Source: Flavobacteriales bacterium
GTDB taxonomy: Bacteria > Bacteroidota > Bacteroidia > Flavobacteriales_D > Sanyastnellaceae
Direction: 5' to 3'
Length of the DNA stretch: 64,000 nt
NCBI GenBank assembly: GCA_027491075.1
Contig: JAIXWX010000011.1
Span: forward strand, 23,155 to 87,154
Part shown: piece by piece, positions 38,468-52,007 of the stretch
Layout of the letters: each line of letters opens with the position of its first letter
How positions within the stretch are numbered: position 1 is the stretch's first letter
Notes under the pieces: generated by a model
Database searches by the model: none
What the model saw: only the letters and a program-made list of their open reading frames with translations
What the model was told of the DNA's origin: nothing
Made by a program: the position numbers and the translations under genes

Positions 38468-39837
38468 AACAAGGTTTTCTCCGCAATAAATACCAAAGCC
38501 CCGGCAATATATCCTATAAGTGCCCAAAGGCTGATATTGCGCAGGTACCATATGAAGCTTATCTTTTCTAATCCCATGACAGCTACTCCGGCTGCGCTTC
38601 CAATGATTAGAATGCTGCCTCCTGTTCCCGCGCAATAGGCAAGAAAATGCCAAAAAGTTCCATCTTGAACAAAAGAATCCGTCCAAGTATCACCTGTGGC
38701 TGCGGCGCTTATCTCATACATGTTCATACTCGCTGCAACGAGAGGCACGTTGTCAATCACTGCAGAGAGCAAGCCTATCGCGATGTTGATGGAATAAACA
38801 TTTCCTAATTGATCCCTGAGCGCGATGGCCATTGTTTTTAAATGACCGACTTCTTGTAAAGCTGCAACTGCAAGCAATATTCCTAGAAAAAACAACACCG
38901 AAGGCATATCAATTTTTCGCAAGGCATGCAATGCGCTGAATTTAGATTTTTGTGCTTCCGCCTTTTTTCCATGCATTAATTCCGTTGCAAACCAAACCAC
39001 ACCAAGGCTAAACATTATTCCCATGAATGGAGGAAGATGAGTTAGTCCTTTAAAAACTGGTACAAAAAGCAATCCTCCCACTCCAAGGGCGAATGCAGTA
39101 AATCGTTCTGATGCTGAAATCATCAATGCATGATCTTCCGAACGATTTGGCCGTTCCACTTTTCCTTTCAAGACAAAGCTCAAAACTATCAGTGGCGCAA
39201 GGAGATTGAAGAGGCTTGCGAGAAAAACCTCTTTCATGATGCTTGCTGAAGTTATTTGCTTGCCTATCCATAACATCGTTGTGGTGACATCCCCAATTGG
39301 AGACCATGCTCCACCGGCATTAGCAGCAATCACGATCAAACCTCCAAAAAACCAACGTGTCTTTTGATCCGCAACAAGCTTCCGAGTCAAGCTCACCATC
39401 ACTATGGCTGTAGTCAGATTGTCCAGAGCAGCAGATAAGAAAAAAGTAAGAATGGTGATGACCCAGAGCAGACGTACTTTCGAAGTGGACTGAATGCGAT
39501 CTGTGATGATGCGAAATCCTTCATGAGCATCTACAATTTCCACGATCGTCATTGCCCCCATTAGGAATAAAAGTATTCCCGCAATTTCTTGTAAGTGCTC
39601 CAGTAACCGATGATCGAAAAATTCACTGAGTGCTAGTTCGTTCTTGTTTCCTAAAACAAGCAATGCATTATAATCTCCCAATAAATGCGGAGGAATTGCA
39701 TTGGCTCCTACTACGAGAATGGCCCAGCATAAAACTCCTGTGAGCAGTGCAGTGGCAGCTTTATCGACGTGAATATTGTGCTCGAAGGCAATAGCGAGAT
39801 AGCCGATGATGAATACGGCTAGGATGGCAAATTCCAT
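38464..39837 (-). CDS. nhaD: NhaD-type Na+/H+ antiporter
   Basis: Inner-membrane sodium:proton antiporter of the ion transporter superfamily, 457 residues with about 11-12 membrane segments. The family blocks GAMTIVEIVDAHEGF, SAALDNLTTAIVMVSL, ANAGGAWSPIGDVTTTMLWIG and SAVIDNVPLVAA are all present. NhaD enzymes are common in marine or alkaliphilic bacteria, which fits a saline habitat. It lies 9 nt after the second exbD, so it is probably co-transcribed with that motor. Confidence 0.95.
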   Translation of the reverse strand: MEFAILAVFIIGYLAIAFEHNIHVDKAATALLTGVLCWAILVVGANAIPPHLLGDYNALLVLGNKNELALSEFFDHRLLEHLQEIAGILLFLMGAMTIVEIVDAHEGFRIITDRIQSTSKVRLLWVITILTFFLSAALDNLTTAIVMVSLTRKLVADQKTRWFFGGLIVIAANAGGAWSPIGDVTTTMLWIGKQITSASIMKEVFLASLFNLLAPLIVLSFVLKGKVERPNRSEDHALMISASERFTAFALGVGGLLFVPVFKGLTHLPPFMGIMFSLGVVWFATELMHGKKAEAQKSKFSALHALRKIDMPSVLFFLGILLAVAALQEVGHLKTMAIALRDQLGNVYSINIAIGLLSAVIDNVPLVAASMNMYEISAAATGDTWTDSFVQDGTFWHFLAYCAGTGGSILIIGSAAGVAVMGLEKISFIWYLRNISLWALIGYIAGALVFIAEKTLF

Positions 39838-39846
39838 AACGATTAA

Positions 39847-40248
39847 TTATTGGGGTTGACCTGTTTTGATGTACATCTTCATATTGTGGCGCGCACCCAT
39901 TTCCATTACATCCACCAAATCCTGAACAGAAAGAGTTCGATCAATATTGATGGCACAAGCAATTTCAGGATTCTTCTTCACTAATGCTTCCAGTCGAATC
40001 TCCAATTGTTCGCGGCTCAAAAGCTCAGCATCTATATAATAATTCTTCGATGCATCAACGGTGAGTTGCACATTCTTCTTGGCTTCCTTCTCTTTGTTAT
40101 CAGAGGCTTCTGGCAAAAGAACCTTAATCACATTGGGATTTGCCATGGTAGATAGAATTAGAAAAAAAAGCAACAAGAAAAACATGATATCATTCAACGA
40201 ATGAGTGCTCACCTCTGCTTTATTTCTATTTCGACGTGTCAGTTTCAT
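39847..40248 (-). CDS. ExbD/TolR-family biopolymer transporter (second copy)
   Basis: Second ExbD-like protein, 133 residues. The N-terminus LTRRNRNKAEVSTHSLNDI precedes a membrane segment (about 19-38) with the conserved aspartate in LNDIMFFLLLFFLI. The periplasmic part includes YYIDAELLSREQLEIRLEAL and a C-terminal extension on HNMKMYIKTG. It follows its exbB by 3 nt and precedes nhaD by 9 nt. No tonB gene accompanies this copy, so a Tol/Gld-like role is possible. Confidence 0.9.
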   Translation of the reverse strand: MKLTRRNRNKAEVSTHSLNDIMFFLLLFFLILSTMANPNVIKVLLPEASDNKEKEAKKNVQLTVDASKNYYIDAELLSREQLEIRLEALVKKNPEIACAINIDRTLSVQDLVDVMEMGARHNMKMYIKTGQPQ

Positions 40249-40251
40249 GTA

Positions 40252-40908
40252 TTACTTTTTGGAGCTAACACGTATTAGAAGCGATTCCTCCTGCATCTTC
40301 GCAATGAACTGATCTATTCTATTCTGAAATAATTGATGTGCTGTAAATGCAATGATTCCAACAAAAAGACCCGCTGCGGAGGTGACCATTTTTTGATACA
40401 ACCCTTCCGTGATGGAGGAAATTGAAATGTCTTGCGTAGTAGAGATACTATAAAAAATAGTGATCACACCAGCGATCGTACCAATGAAACCCAATAATGG
40501 AGCAAGCCCCGCAATCATGGAGAGATAATTCAAGTTCTTCTCCAGTCTGCTGATCTCAACTGCTGCAGCATCCTCCATCACCTTATCCATTTCTGCTCCA
40601 GACATTTGACCAGATATAGTTGCGTAAACAAACACTCTTCCCCAGCTTGTTTTTTCAGCGGATGCTATTTGCTCTGCTTCTTGATTTTTTCCTTGTGAAA
40701 ATGCAGTGGCGAATTTCTCAAAAGTCTTCTTTGATGTTTTTAGATTTTGACTAAAAAACATCAAGCGCTCGATGATGATGATGAGTGCTATAACTGATAA
40801 AAACAATAGAGGTATCATAACGACACCGCCTTTCATCAGCAAAGGGATTAACTTGATTGAAGTGTCGGCCACTTCTGCTTGAAGAATCACTGGGTTCATA
40901 GTACACAA
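40252..40908 (-). CDS. ExbB/TolQ/MotA-family proton channel (second copy)
   Basis: Second channel subunit, 218 residues, with membrane segments at about 25-47 (GGVVMIPLLFLSVIALIIII), 127-150 and 165-190. The family core is LAPLLGFIGTIAGVITIFYSI. It starts 69 nt after the glutamate dehydrogenase gene ends. It differs clearly from the first copy in length and N-terminus, so the two are not a recent duplication. Confidence 0.92.
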   Translation of the reverse strand: MCTMNPVILQAEVADTSIKLIPLLMKGGVVMIPLLFLSVIALIIIIERLMFFSQNLKTSKKTFEKFATAFSQGKNQEAEQIASAEKTSWGRVFVYATISGQMSGAEMDKVMEDAAAVEISRLEKNLNYLSMIAGLAPLLGFIGTIAGVITIFYSISTTQDISISSITEGLYQKMVTSAAGLFVGIIAFTAHQLFQNRIDQFIAKMQEESLLIRVSSKK

Positions 40909-40977
40909 ATATAAGTGCTACCTATGTACGCCAGTTTTTTAGAAGAAATTGTTACAAAATAAGATTTGTTGATAGCC

Positions 40978-42210
40978 TTAGCTCACCAATCTGCGAAGGG
41001 AAATTTCAAAAGCTGTTTTTGTCAATTCCGTTTTTTCCTTTCGACGTTCATGCACCTGTATCAATGCATTCTTGATGGTTTGTGAGGTATCATTAAAAAT
41101 ACCTGCGTCACTTAAATCTACGTCTCCACTACTCATGAGATAAGCAAAAACGCGTGCCATTCCGCAATTGGCTATGAAATCTGGAATTAAAGATACCTTT
41201 TCATCCGCGAGCTCTGCAATCGGGCCATAAAAGATTTGAGGGTCTGCAAATGGCACGTTTGCACCACAAGCTATCACTTCAAGTCCTCCCGCGATTAACC
41301 GTTCCACCTGTTCAAGCGTCACCAATCTGGATGCTGCGCATGGAAGAAACACCTCCGCTTTCAGATCCCAAATTCTTGCATTGACCTCGTCAAAAGTCAA
41401 CATATTTTCTGCCTGAAGGGTATTGCCTTTTCTACTAACGAAGAGGGTTCGAATTTCTTCCAAGTCGAATCCATTCTCGTTGATGAGTCCGCCAAATCGA
41501 TCAATGATCCCAACTACTTTAGCACCTTGAGATGCGGCATAGTAAGCGGCAGCGGCACCAACATTGCCCCAGCCCTGCACTATTACACGTTTGCCGCTGG
41601 CTTGTCCTCCCCACAAAGCATAATAATGACGAACGCTTTCCGCTACACCAAAACCGGTGATCATATCTGCCACCTTATACTTCATTAAAACCGAAGGAGA
41701 ATAAGCTGGATCTTCTAGAACCTTTACCACGCCGAGGCGCAAATTACCGATTCGCTTTACCTTTTGTGCTTCTGTGGGATGAAAATGACCATTAAAAACA
41801 CCTTCCTGAGGGTGCCAAACGCCACAATTTTCGGTCATAGGAATGACCTCATGAATTTCGTCTACGTTCAAATCGCCACCTGTTCCATAGTAATGCTTTA
41901 ACAACGGAGCAACTGCCGCATACCACCTTTCTAAAACTTCCTTTTTTCTTGGATCGCGAGGGTCAAAATTGATTCCGCTTTTCGCACCACCAATTTGTGG
42001 ACCGCTCACAGTGAACTTTATTTCCATCGTTTTGGCAAGCGACTCTACTTCACGCTTATCCAAACCCAACCTCATACGCGTTCCTCCTCCTGCAGCACCG
42101 CCGCGCAAAGAGTTGATAACCACCCACCCTTCGGCTTCGGAAAATGGATCTTTCCATTCAAAAACCACCTCCGGTTTTTTGGATTCGTATTTGGCTAAAA
42201 GTTCTTTCAT
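40978..42210 (-). CDS. Glu/Leu/Phe/Val dehydrogenase family protein
   Basis: NAD(P)-dependent amino acid dehydrogenase of 410 residues, most like glutamate dehydrogenase. The catalytic region shows KFTVSGPQIGGAKSGINFDP with the active lysine and GTGGDLNVDEIHEVIP. The Rossmann part has VIVQGWGNVGAAAAYYAASQGAKVVGI. Substrate choice between glutamate and branched-chain amino acids is not certain from motifs alone. It lies between anmK (92 nt) and the second exbB (69 nt). Confidence 0.88.
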   Translation of the reverse strand: MKELLAKYESKKPEVVFEWKDPFSEAEGWVVINSLRGGAAGGGTRMRLGLDKREVESLAKTMEIKFTVSGPQIGGAKSGINFDPRDPRKKEVLERWYAAVAPLLKHYYGTGGDLNVDEIHEVIPMTENCGVWHPQEGVFNGHFHPTEAQKVKRIGNLRLGVVKVLEDPAYSPSVLMKYKVADMITGFGVAESVRHYYALWGGQASGKRVIVQGWGNVGAAAAYYAASQGAKVVGIIDRFGGLINENGFDLEEIRTLFVSRKGNTLQAENMLTFDEVNARIWDLKAEVFLPCAASRLVTLEQVERLIAGGLEVIACGANVPFADPQIFYGPIAELADEKVSLIPDFIANCGMARVFAYLMSSGDVDLSDAGIFNDTSQTIKNALIQVHERRKEKTELTKTAFEISLRRLVS

Positions 42211-42302
42211 GGGTGTGCAGGAATTTCTTCGTCAAACCTCCATGTATTATTTGAATCCTGCAAGTTATTTGGCGTGAAAATTTGGAATTCTATCGAAACA
42301 TT

Positions 42303-46247
<3,945 letters not shown>

Positions 46248-46277
46248 ACACACATTCATTTGTGTAGAAAGTAATAG

Positions 46278-46310
46278 AACACCCTCGCCATGGCGAGGGT
46301 GTTTTTTTTT
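46278..46310 (+). terminator. Rho-independent terminator after acyl-CoA dehydrogenase
   Basis: AACACCCTCGCC at 46278-46289 pairs with GGCGAGGGTGTT at 46292-46303 around a two-base AT centre; in practice the four bases CATG form the loop. The stem is perfect and GC-rich, and is followed by T's through 46310. It lies 30 nt after the acyl-CoA dehydrogenase stop and directly before the next gene. Confidence 0.92.
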
Positions 46311-46321
46311 ATTTCGCATAT

Positions 46322-48253
46322 ATGAAACGTTTCTTTCTCTATTCCTTCTTGATAGCTGCAATCGGACTGATTGTGTGGACTGTCTTTCAATTAAAGAATA
46401 GACACATTGAGCCCTATCCTATTTCTCAAATGATCCCTAGAGAGGTGGATATGATTATGGAAATCCGAAATGCTCAAGCTGCGCACGAGTTACTCATGTC
46501 CTTACCCGGAGCAAAGCAAACACATTGGAATGATGGCTTTGAAACTTTTTTCGAATATCTCCAACAGGAAGAAAACAATATCCAAGGAAATTCTTATTTC
46601 TGCATCAAACAAGCCGGGGCGCAATGGATGGCCATCATGGCAAGAACTTCACCACCAAAGGAACTAAGTGGGGAAGCCACTTCGTACAAAGGATATTCTA
46701 TCGTTCAAGTAAATGAAATCTATTGTTTGCAAGAAAACGAATACACTATAATGTCAAATGCTTTGGCACTGGTGCAATCTGCCGTTGATACGGAAAGGGT
46801 ACATCCCCTTCTTCTCAAAATAGCAAATGATGCTGCTGGAGACGTCGCATTCTCGGTCTATTCCTCTTGGGAAAATGGAGATCAAATGCTCATTGAGCCG
46901 CAACGAATAGGAAATGAAAGAATGCTTAGTGGTGTGATAATTCCATCTGACTCTTCTCTTTCGCGATGGAAAGGATTTCCTGTTCGTCCCTTTCCTTCTG
47001 GCATTCTGGAAATACCTGCATCTGCCAAATCTCTTGAAGTACGTGACTATTCTAACGCAAGCGATATAGTACAACACATTGATGCGCAAAGAAAAAATAC
47101 CAACGAAGACTATTTTTGGAATCAGTCCTGGAACGCTATTTCGGACAGTTGCCAATGCAGTGTTTACGAAATAGCTGTTTCTTGGCAAGGGCCGCAAAGG
47201 GCTGGATTCGTTGTTGGGACAGATAGCACTGACGCTGTTGTATCGGCTTTTTCTATTGCCGACAGTGTGCAACTATCGGAGTTGTTTGCTCCAGTAATGG
47301 CGCCACTGGGAAACATAAACAAAGTGAATTATCCTGAAGTATTTCGAAGGTATCAAGATGATCTGTTTCTGTGCAACTATTCTTATGCTTGGTATTCTTC
47401 TAAAGCTGTTTACTTTTCTGACTCGCCTGAAGCGCTCGAAAAGGTAAGAGCAGAACTTACTACTAACAGTACTTTTCAATACCAAGGCTTCAGAGGAGAA
47501 GAAATGGGAGGCATTACTTTGTTTGGCGGACGATACCTGACTGCTCTTTTTCCTGAAGCACTCACTTGGCTGTTCATGAATTCAGAAAAAGGATACGGAA
47601 CCATAAAGCGCACAGATACGGAGCATTATTTATTTCAATGGTATCTGAGTAATTTGAATACATCCATTCCCGATCTTCCTGTTTCGGAACCTCAAGCGGA
47701 TTCATCAAACACTTCTGCGTCTGAAACGATGGAGTCCAATGATGTTCGTTCTTGGCTTTTGACTAACCACATTGATGGTAAAAAGGAGCGACTTGAGCTA
47801 TCAGAGAATACGCTTTCTCAAATCAACGAAGGAGGACAGAAAAACTGGAGTGTCGAGCTCAACCATCCTATTATTGGCGAGATTCAACAAGTAGATCTCT
47901 TCAAGAATGGAAAACTTCAATATGCTTTTACCACCAGAGAGGCTTTTTATATTATTGATCGGAATGGAAAAAATGTGAAAGGTTTTCCCATTCAATATAA
48001 ATCAGAGATAACCTCCGGCTTGTGCATTGCAGATTATGACAACAACAAGAATTACCGTTTCTTTATCGCCACTTCAGATGGAAAGATCTATAATTTGACC
48101 AATGAAGGTCAATCCACACCTGGGTGGCAGTATTCACCGAGTGAGGTAGTAACAGAAGTGCAAGTAAGAAGAGAACAAAATCAATCGCATCTCGTGGTCC
48201 GCTACAAAAATGGAGGCGAGAAGAAATTAAAGCGCAATGGAACACCTTGGTAA
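46322..48253 (+). CDS. Unknown membrane-anchored protein, possibly DUF3352-like
   Basis: A 643-residue protein that I do not recognise with certainty. It has one N-terminal membrane segment (about 5-22) with a basic start, so the rest should be periplasmic. Residues about 30-440 are a large alpha/beta region rich in Ser and aromatic residues. Residues about 470-500 are a Ser/Thr/Asp-rich hinge. Residues about 500-643 look like short beta-propeller blades (LFKNGKLQYAFTTREAFYIIDRNGKNV; GKIYNLTNEG). The start is only 12 nt after the terminator. Its end overlaps the next gene by 17 nt. Confidence 0.8.
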   Translation: MKRFFLYSFLIAAIGLIVWTVFQLKNRHIEPYPISQMIPREVDMIMEIRNAQAAHELLMSLPGAKQTHWNDGFETFFEYLQQEENNIQGNSYFCIKQAGAQWMAIMARTSPPKELSGEATSYKGYSIVQVNEIYCLQENEYTIMSNALALVQSAVDTERVHPLLLKIANDAAGDVAFSVYSSWENGDQMLIEPQRIGNERMLSGVIIPSDSSLSRWKGFPVRPFPSGILEIPASAKSLEVRDYSNASDIVQHIDAQRKNTNEDYFWNQSWNAISDSCQCSVYEIAVSWQGPQRAGFVVGTDSTDAVVSAFSIADSVQLSELFAPVMAPLGNINKVNYPEVFRRYQDDLFLCNYSYAWYSSKAVYFSDSPEALEKVRAELTTNSTFQYQGFRGEEMGGITLFGGRYLTALFPEALTWLFMNSEKGYGTIKRTDTEHYLFQWYLSNLNTSIPDLPVSEPQADSSNTSASETMESNDVRSWLLTNHIDGKKERLELSENTLSQINEGGQKNWSVELNHPIIGEIQQVDLFKNGKLQYAFTTREAFYIIDRNGKNVKGFPIQYKSEITSGLCIADYDNNKNYRFFIATSDGKIYNLTNEGQSTPGWQYSPSEVVTEVQVRREQNQSHLVVRYKNGGEKKLKRNGTPW

Positions 48254-49271
48254 AGCCGCATATCTTGTTCGGTATGGCGCGGCCGAAACTGCATTCGAGT
48301 GGCGAGATCGCACCGTGGGCTCACCAGAGAGTGGTGAAATCAAAATTGCGGTTCAAGCTTTTGGACTCAACTTCGCAGATGTACTCGCAAGAAATGGCCT
48401 TTATCGCGAAGCACCACCTCTTCCTGCCGTCTTGGGATATGATATCGTTGGAAGAGTAATAGAAACGGGAGCGGGTGTAGATCCAAATTGGATTGGTAAA
48501 AGAGTGGTCGCCCTCACCCGATTCGGTGGATATGCCACGCATGTATGTACTCCTCTTGTTGGAGTTGCAGAAGTTCCAGAAGAAATGCCAGAACATGCAG
48601 CTTGTGCCTTAGGTGCTCAATACGCAACAGCTTTATATGCCTCAAATTATCTTCAACAAGTACGTGCTGGAGAAAATGTATTGATACACGCTGCTGCAGG
48701 AGGTGTGGGCACAGCACTCGTTCAACTGCTAAAGAACAAACAATGTAACCTATTTGCCACAGCCGGAAGCGATGAAAAAGTAAATGCGTTAAAAGCAGAA
48801 GGCATAAAAGCTTTTAACTACAATACAGAGGACTACGAGAAAGAAATTGCAACCCTCTTGGGAAAAGATAAATTGGATGTTAGTTTCAACTCCATAGCGG
48901 GGAGTACGTTTAAAAAAGACATGCGTCTTCTTGGCGCCAATGGAAGATTGGTACTTTATGGTTTCGCAGAAAGATCAGGAAAGTCGGGCGGAATATTCGC
49001 TACTCTATCGCTTCTGTGGAAGATGGGATTCTTGCTCCCGATTATGCTGCTAGCAAAAAGTAAAAGCATTCTAGGAGTGAACATGCTCAAGATCGCTGAC
49101 CAAAAACCACATATTATAAAAACGTGCCTAGAAGAGTTGGTTGAACTATGGAAGGATGGAAAAATCCGTCCAATCGACGGTGGAAGTTATAATCAGGAGG
49201 ATCTTGCGAAGGCACACGCAGCGCTTGAGTACAGAAAATCAACGGGAAAAATAATTGTAACAATCCGATAA
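48237..49271 (+). CDS. Zinc-independent MDR oxidoreductase (quinone reductase/VAT-1-like)
   Basis: Medium-chain dehydrogenase/reductase of 344 residues. The NADPH site AAAGGVGTALVQLLKN is clear, and the N-terminal VQAFGLNFADVLARNGLY fits the quinone oxidoreductase branch. The cysteine/histidine zinc sites of true alcohol dehydrogenases are absent. The fragment LGANGRLVLYGFAE and a long C-terminal part that includes FLLPIMLLAKSKSILGVNM are like the VAT-1 group. The 17-nt overlap with the previous gene suggests co-transcription. Confidence 0.88.
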   Translation: MEHLGKAAYLVRYGAAETAFEWRDRTVGSPESGEIKIAVQAFGLNFADVLARNGLYREAPPLPAVLGYDIVGRVIETGAGVDPNWIGKRVVALTRFGGYATHVCTPLVGVAEVPEEMPEHAACALGAQYATALYASNYLQQVRAGENVLIHAAAGGVGTALVQLLKNKQCNLFATAGSDEKVNALKAEGIKAFNYNTEDYEKEIATLLGKDKLDVSFNSIAGSTFKKDMRLLGANGRLVLYGFAERSGKSGGIFATLSLLWKMGFLLPIMLLAKSKSILGVNMLKIADQKPHIIKTCLEELVELWKDGKIRPIDGGSYNQEDLAKAHAALEYRKSTGKIIVTIR

Positions 49272-49404
49272 ATACGAACCGTATTCCTTTCATGGTAAAT
49301 TCACTACCGTTCGTTCAATCGCTTTAGTAAAGCCGCAGAAAATCATCAACTTTATTCTACCTATTTACAGCACGTTTTTTTCTAAACTCCTAAAACCTGT
49401 TGCT

Positions 49405-50943
49405 ATGTCGAATAAAGCCTCTGACCATTTGCACAAGCTGATTAAAAGCATGAGCAAGCCCGAAAAGCGTTATTTCAAAGTGTTCTCTTCTCGTCATATC
49501 ATTGGAGAAGAGAATAACTACCAAGCCCTTTTTGATGCCATAGACAAACAAGAAGACTATGACGAAGAAAAACTGCTGAAGAAATTCAAGGATAGAGTTT
49601 TCGTGCAGCGATTTTCTATAGCAAAGAATAGGTTATACAATGCGCTATTAAAAAGTCTGGATTCATTTCACGCAAACAGTAGCGTAGAGGCGCAACTGCA
49701 CAGGCAAGTGCATTCTGCTGAAATTCTCTACAATAAATCATTGTATGATCAAAGCTTAAAAGTACTTCTCAGTGCCAAAAAAGTAGCTGAAAAACATGAG
49801 CTGTATAGCGTATTGGCGGAAATTTTCAAGTGGGAAAAGCGAATAATCGAAAAGAGCAACTACGACGTCATCAATAACGAGCAAGAACTCTTAGACATCT
49901 ACTCCAAAGATGCGGAAGTATTCGAAAAACTCCAGATCAACTCGCGATTGTGGCATGTAAAAAGCAGGCTTTTCACACAATTGTACCGTCAAGGAAAAGC
50001 CCGTAGTCATGAGGAAACTGCATCCTTTCAAGCACTTCTCGAAGAAATAGCCACTCAATTAAAAGACAAACAGATCGGAATTGAAAATGAGTACATGCTT
50101 CGACATATTTTCTCTGCCTATCATTTCGCTTTAGGAGAATACGAGAACTGTTATCCTTACTTGATGGAAAATATTTCTATCATAGAAAGCAATGGCCATT
50201 TCTTCGACGAAGAACCTGGAATTTTTCTCTCTGTTTTAACCAATGCAATTTATGTAGGAACCCGCACGCGCAACTGGGAAGAGGCCTTTATGCTCACCGA
50301 AAAACTCAAGCACTATTCGCTGACTTTGCAAGAACGGATGAATGAGGATCTACAATTTCGATTGTTCTCTTTGGGTAAAAGTTGTGAGCTCACCTTATAT
50401 GCGCAAAGTGGTGAATTTGAAAAGGGGCTAGAGCTCATACCCGAAATCAAGCTTGGACTTGCCGCATTTGACGAGCACTTAAGTAATGTTAGAAAAGCAC
50501 ATTTCTATTTTAATATTTCTGTGATTTATTTCGGACTTGAACAATATCATGAGTCACTTAAGTGGATCAATAAGCTTCTCAATAACGTGGACATTGATAA
50601 AAGCAAAGACATTCATTGCATTGCACAGATTTTAAATTTGATAGTACATCTCGAATTGGGAAATAAAGACCTACTTCCCTACGCTTTGCGCTCGACGCAA
50701 CGATTTCTAGCGACAAGAAACAAAGTGTACCGCTTTGAAACCTTGATGCTTGATTTTGTCAATGAAATGCTCAAAAAGAGAACCGCTCACACCAATGCTG
50801 AACTGTACGAACAACTCGTTCATACCCTCGAGGAGCTGCACCAAAATCCGTTCGAACGATTTGTTTTTGAGTATTTCGATTTCCTGATTTGGGCCAAATC
50901 GAAGAAGGAAGGAAAGAAATTTCGCGAGCAGTTGGCAGCCTAA
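49405..50943 (+). CDS. Conserved helical-repeat protein, function unknown
   Basis: A 512-residue, nearly all-helical cytoplasmic protein. No signal peptide is seen. The N-terminus (SDHLHKLIKSMSKPEKRYFKVF) and the TPR-like pairs along the body (for example ALGEYENCYPYLMENI and GLEQYHESLKWINKLL) suit a scaffold or sensor. Such proteins are common in Bacteroidota but have no named function. It is preceded by 133 nt without a gene. It ends 23 nt before the thiL start chosen here. Confidence 0.8.
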   Translation: MSNKASDHLHKLIKSMSKPEKRYFKVFSSRHIIGEENNYQALFDAIDKQEDYDEEKLLKKFKDRVFVQRFSIAKNRLYNALLKSLDSFHANSSVEAQLHRQVHSAEILYNKSLYDQSLKVLLSAKKVAEKHELYSVLAEIFKWEKRIIEKSNYDVINNEQELLDIYSKDAEVFEKLQINSRLWHVKSRLFTQLYRQGKARSHEETASFQALLEEIATQLKDKQIGIENEYMLRHIFSAYHFALGEYENCYPYLMENISIIESNGHFFDEEPGIFLSVLTNAIYVGTRTRNWEEAFMLTEKLKHYSLTLQERMNEDLQFRLFSLGKSCELTLYAQSGEFEKGLELIPEIKLGLAAFDEHLSNVRKAHFYFNISVIYFGLEQYHESLKWINKLLNNVDIDKSKDIHCIAQILNLIVHLELGNKDLLPYALRSTQRFLATRNKVYRFETLMLDFVNEMLKKRTAHTNAELYEQLVHTLEELHQNPFERFVFEYFDFLIWAKSKKEGKKFREQLAA

Positions 50944-50966
50944 AGAATGTACCCGACATTTGCGGC

Positions 50967-52007
50967 ATGGATAACCGCACCGAATTGGAACAACTGGGTG
51001 AGTTTGGTTTAATCAAACACCTCACTCAATATTTCCCGATAGAACATAAAACAACGATAAAAGCCGTTGGCGACGATGCCGCTATCGTTGAAATACCCGA
51101 GGGAGAGCATTTAGTCATCACGACAGATATGCTCGTGGAAGGAGTACATTTCGATTTGATGTACACCCCATTGAAGCACTTAGGTTATAAAAGCGTTGTA
51201 GTCAACCTGAGTGACGTCTTCGCCATGAATGCCATTCCCTCACAGATTACGGTATCAATGGCGGTGAGCAATCGATTTTCTCTGGAGGCGCTAGAAGAAC
51301 TATATGCTGGAATTAAAAAGGCATGTGAATTCTACAAAGTTGATTTGGTAGGAGGGGACACCACTTCCTCGAAAAGTGGATTGGTATTATCCATCACTGC
51401 TTTGGGAATGGCTGCTAAGGAAAAGATCGTGACAAGAGCCGGTGCCCGCGAAAGCGACCTGTTGGTGGTGAGCGGTGATTTAGGTGGGGCCTATATGGGA
51501 CTTCAAGTTTTGGAAAGAGAAAAAGAAGTCTTCAAATCGGCTCCGGGTGCTCAACCTGATTTAAGCGGTTACGACTATATCTTGGAGCGACAACTTAAAC
51601 CTGAAGCACGCAAAGACATCGTGGAGTTGTTGTCAAGTATGAACATCCAACCTACCTCAATGATTGATATTTCGGATGGACTCGCTTCTGAAATCATGCA
51701 TATCGCGGATCAAAGTTTTGTAGGATGCGATTTGTACGAAGAAAAAATTCCTGTCGCACCTGAAACGATTCAGGCTGCCAAAGAGTTTAATATCGATCAT
51801 ACCACGGCCGCGTTGAATGGTGGTGAAGACTACGAATTACTTTTTACCATCAAGCCTTCCGACTATGAAAAGCTAAAGGGCAATCCTTCATTTAGCGTTA
51901 TTGGGCATATTACAAATGAAGCACAAGGATGCAGATTAGTTACCCGTGGAGGAGGCATCGTGGCATTGAGCGCTCAAGGCTGGGATGCTTTGCGCGCTGG
52001 CATTTAA
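50967..52007 (+). CDS. thiL: Thiamine-monophosphate kinase
   Basis: Phosphorylates thiamine monophosphate to the active cofactor TPP. I start it at 50967 (346 residues, MDNRTELEQLGEFGLIKHL), because the longer frame would overlap the upstream gene by 55 nt without family similarity. Motifs: VGDDAAIVE, TTDMLVEGVHFDL, VGGDTTSSKSGLVLSITALG, and GGEDYELLF near the end. Its stop shares TTAA with the stop of the convergent recJ. Confidence 0.95.
   Translation: MDNRTELEQLGEFGLIKHLTQYFPIEHKTTIKAVGDDAAIVEIPEGEHLVITTDMLVEGVHFDLMYTPLKHLGYKSVVVNLSDVFAMNAIPSQITVSMAVSNRFSLEALEELYAGIKKACEFYKVDLVGGDTTSSKSGLVLSITALGMAAKEKIVTRAGARESDLLVVSGDLGGAYMGLQVLEREKEVFKSAPGAQPDLSGYDYILERQLKPEARKDIVELLSSMNIQPTSMIDISDGLASEIMHIADQSFVGCDLYEEKIPVAPETIQAAKEFNIDHTTAALNGGEDYELLFTIKPSDYEKLKGNPSFSVIGHITNEAQGCRLVTRGGGIVALSAQGWDALRAGI

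Noticed and set aside
46754..47272. 172-codon minus-strand ORF within the 643-aa gene
   Set aside because: Arg- and Ser-rich translation typical of antisense frames; the plus-strand gene has a membrane anchor and continuous coding.
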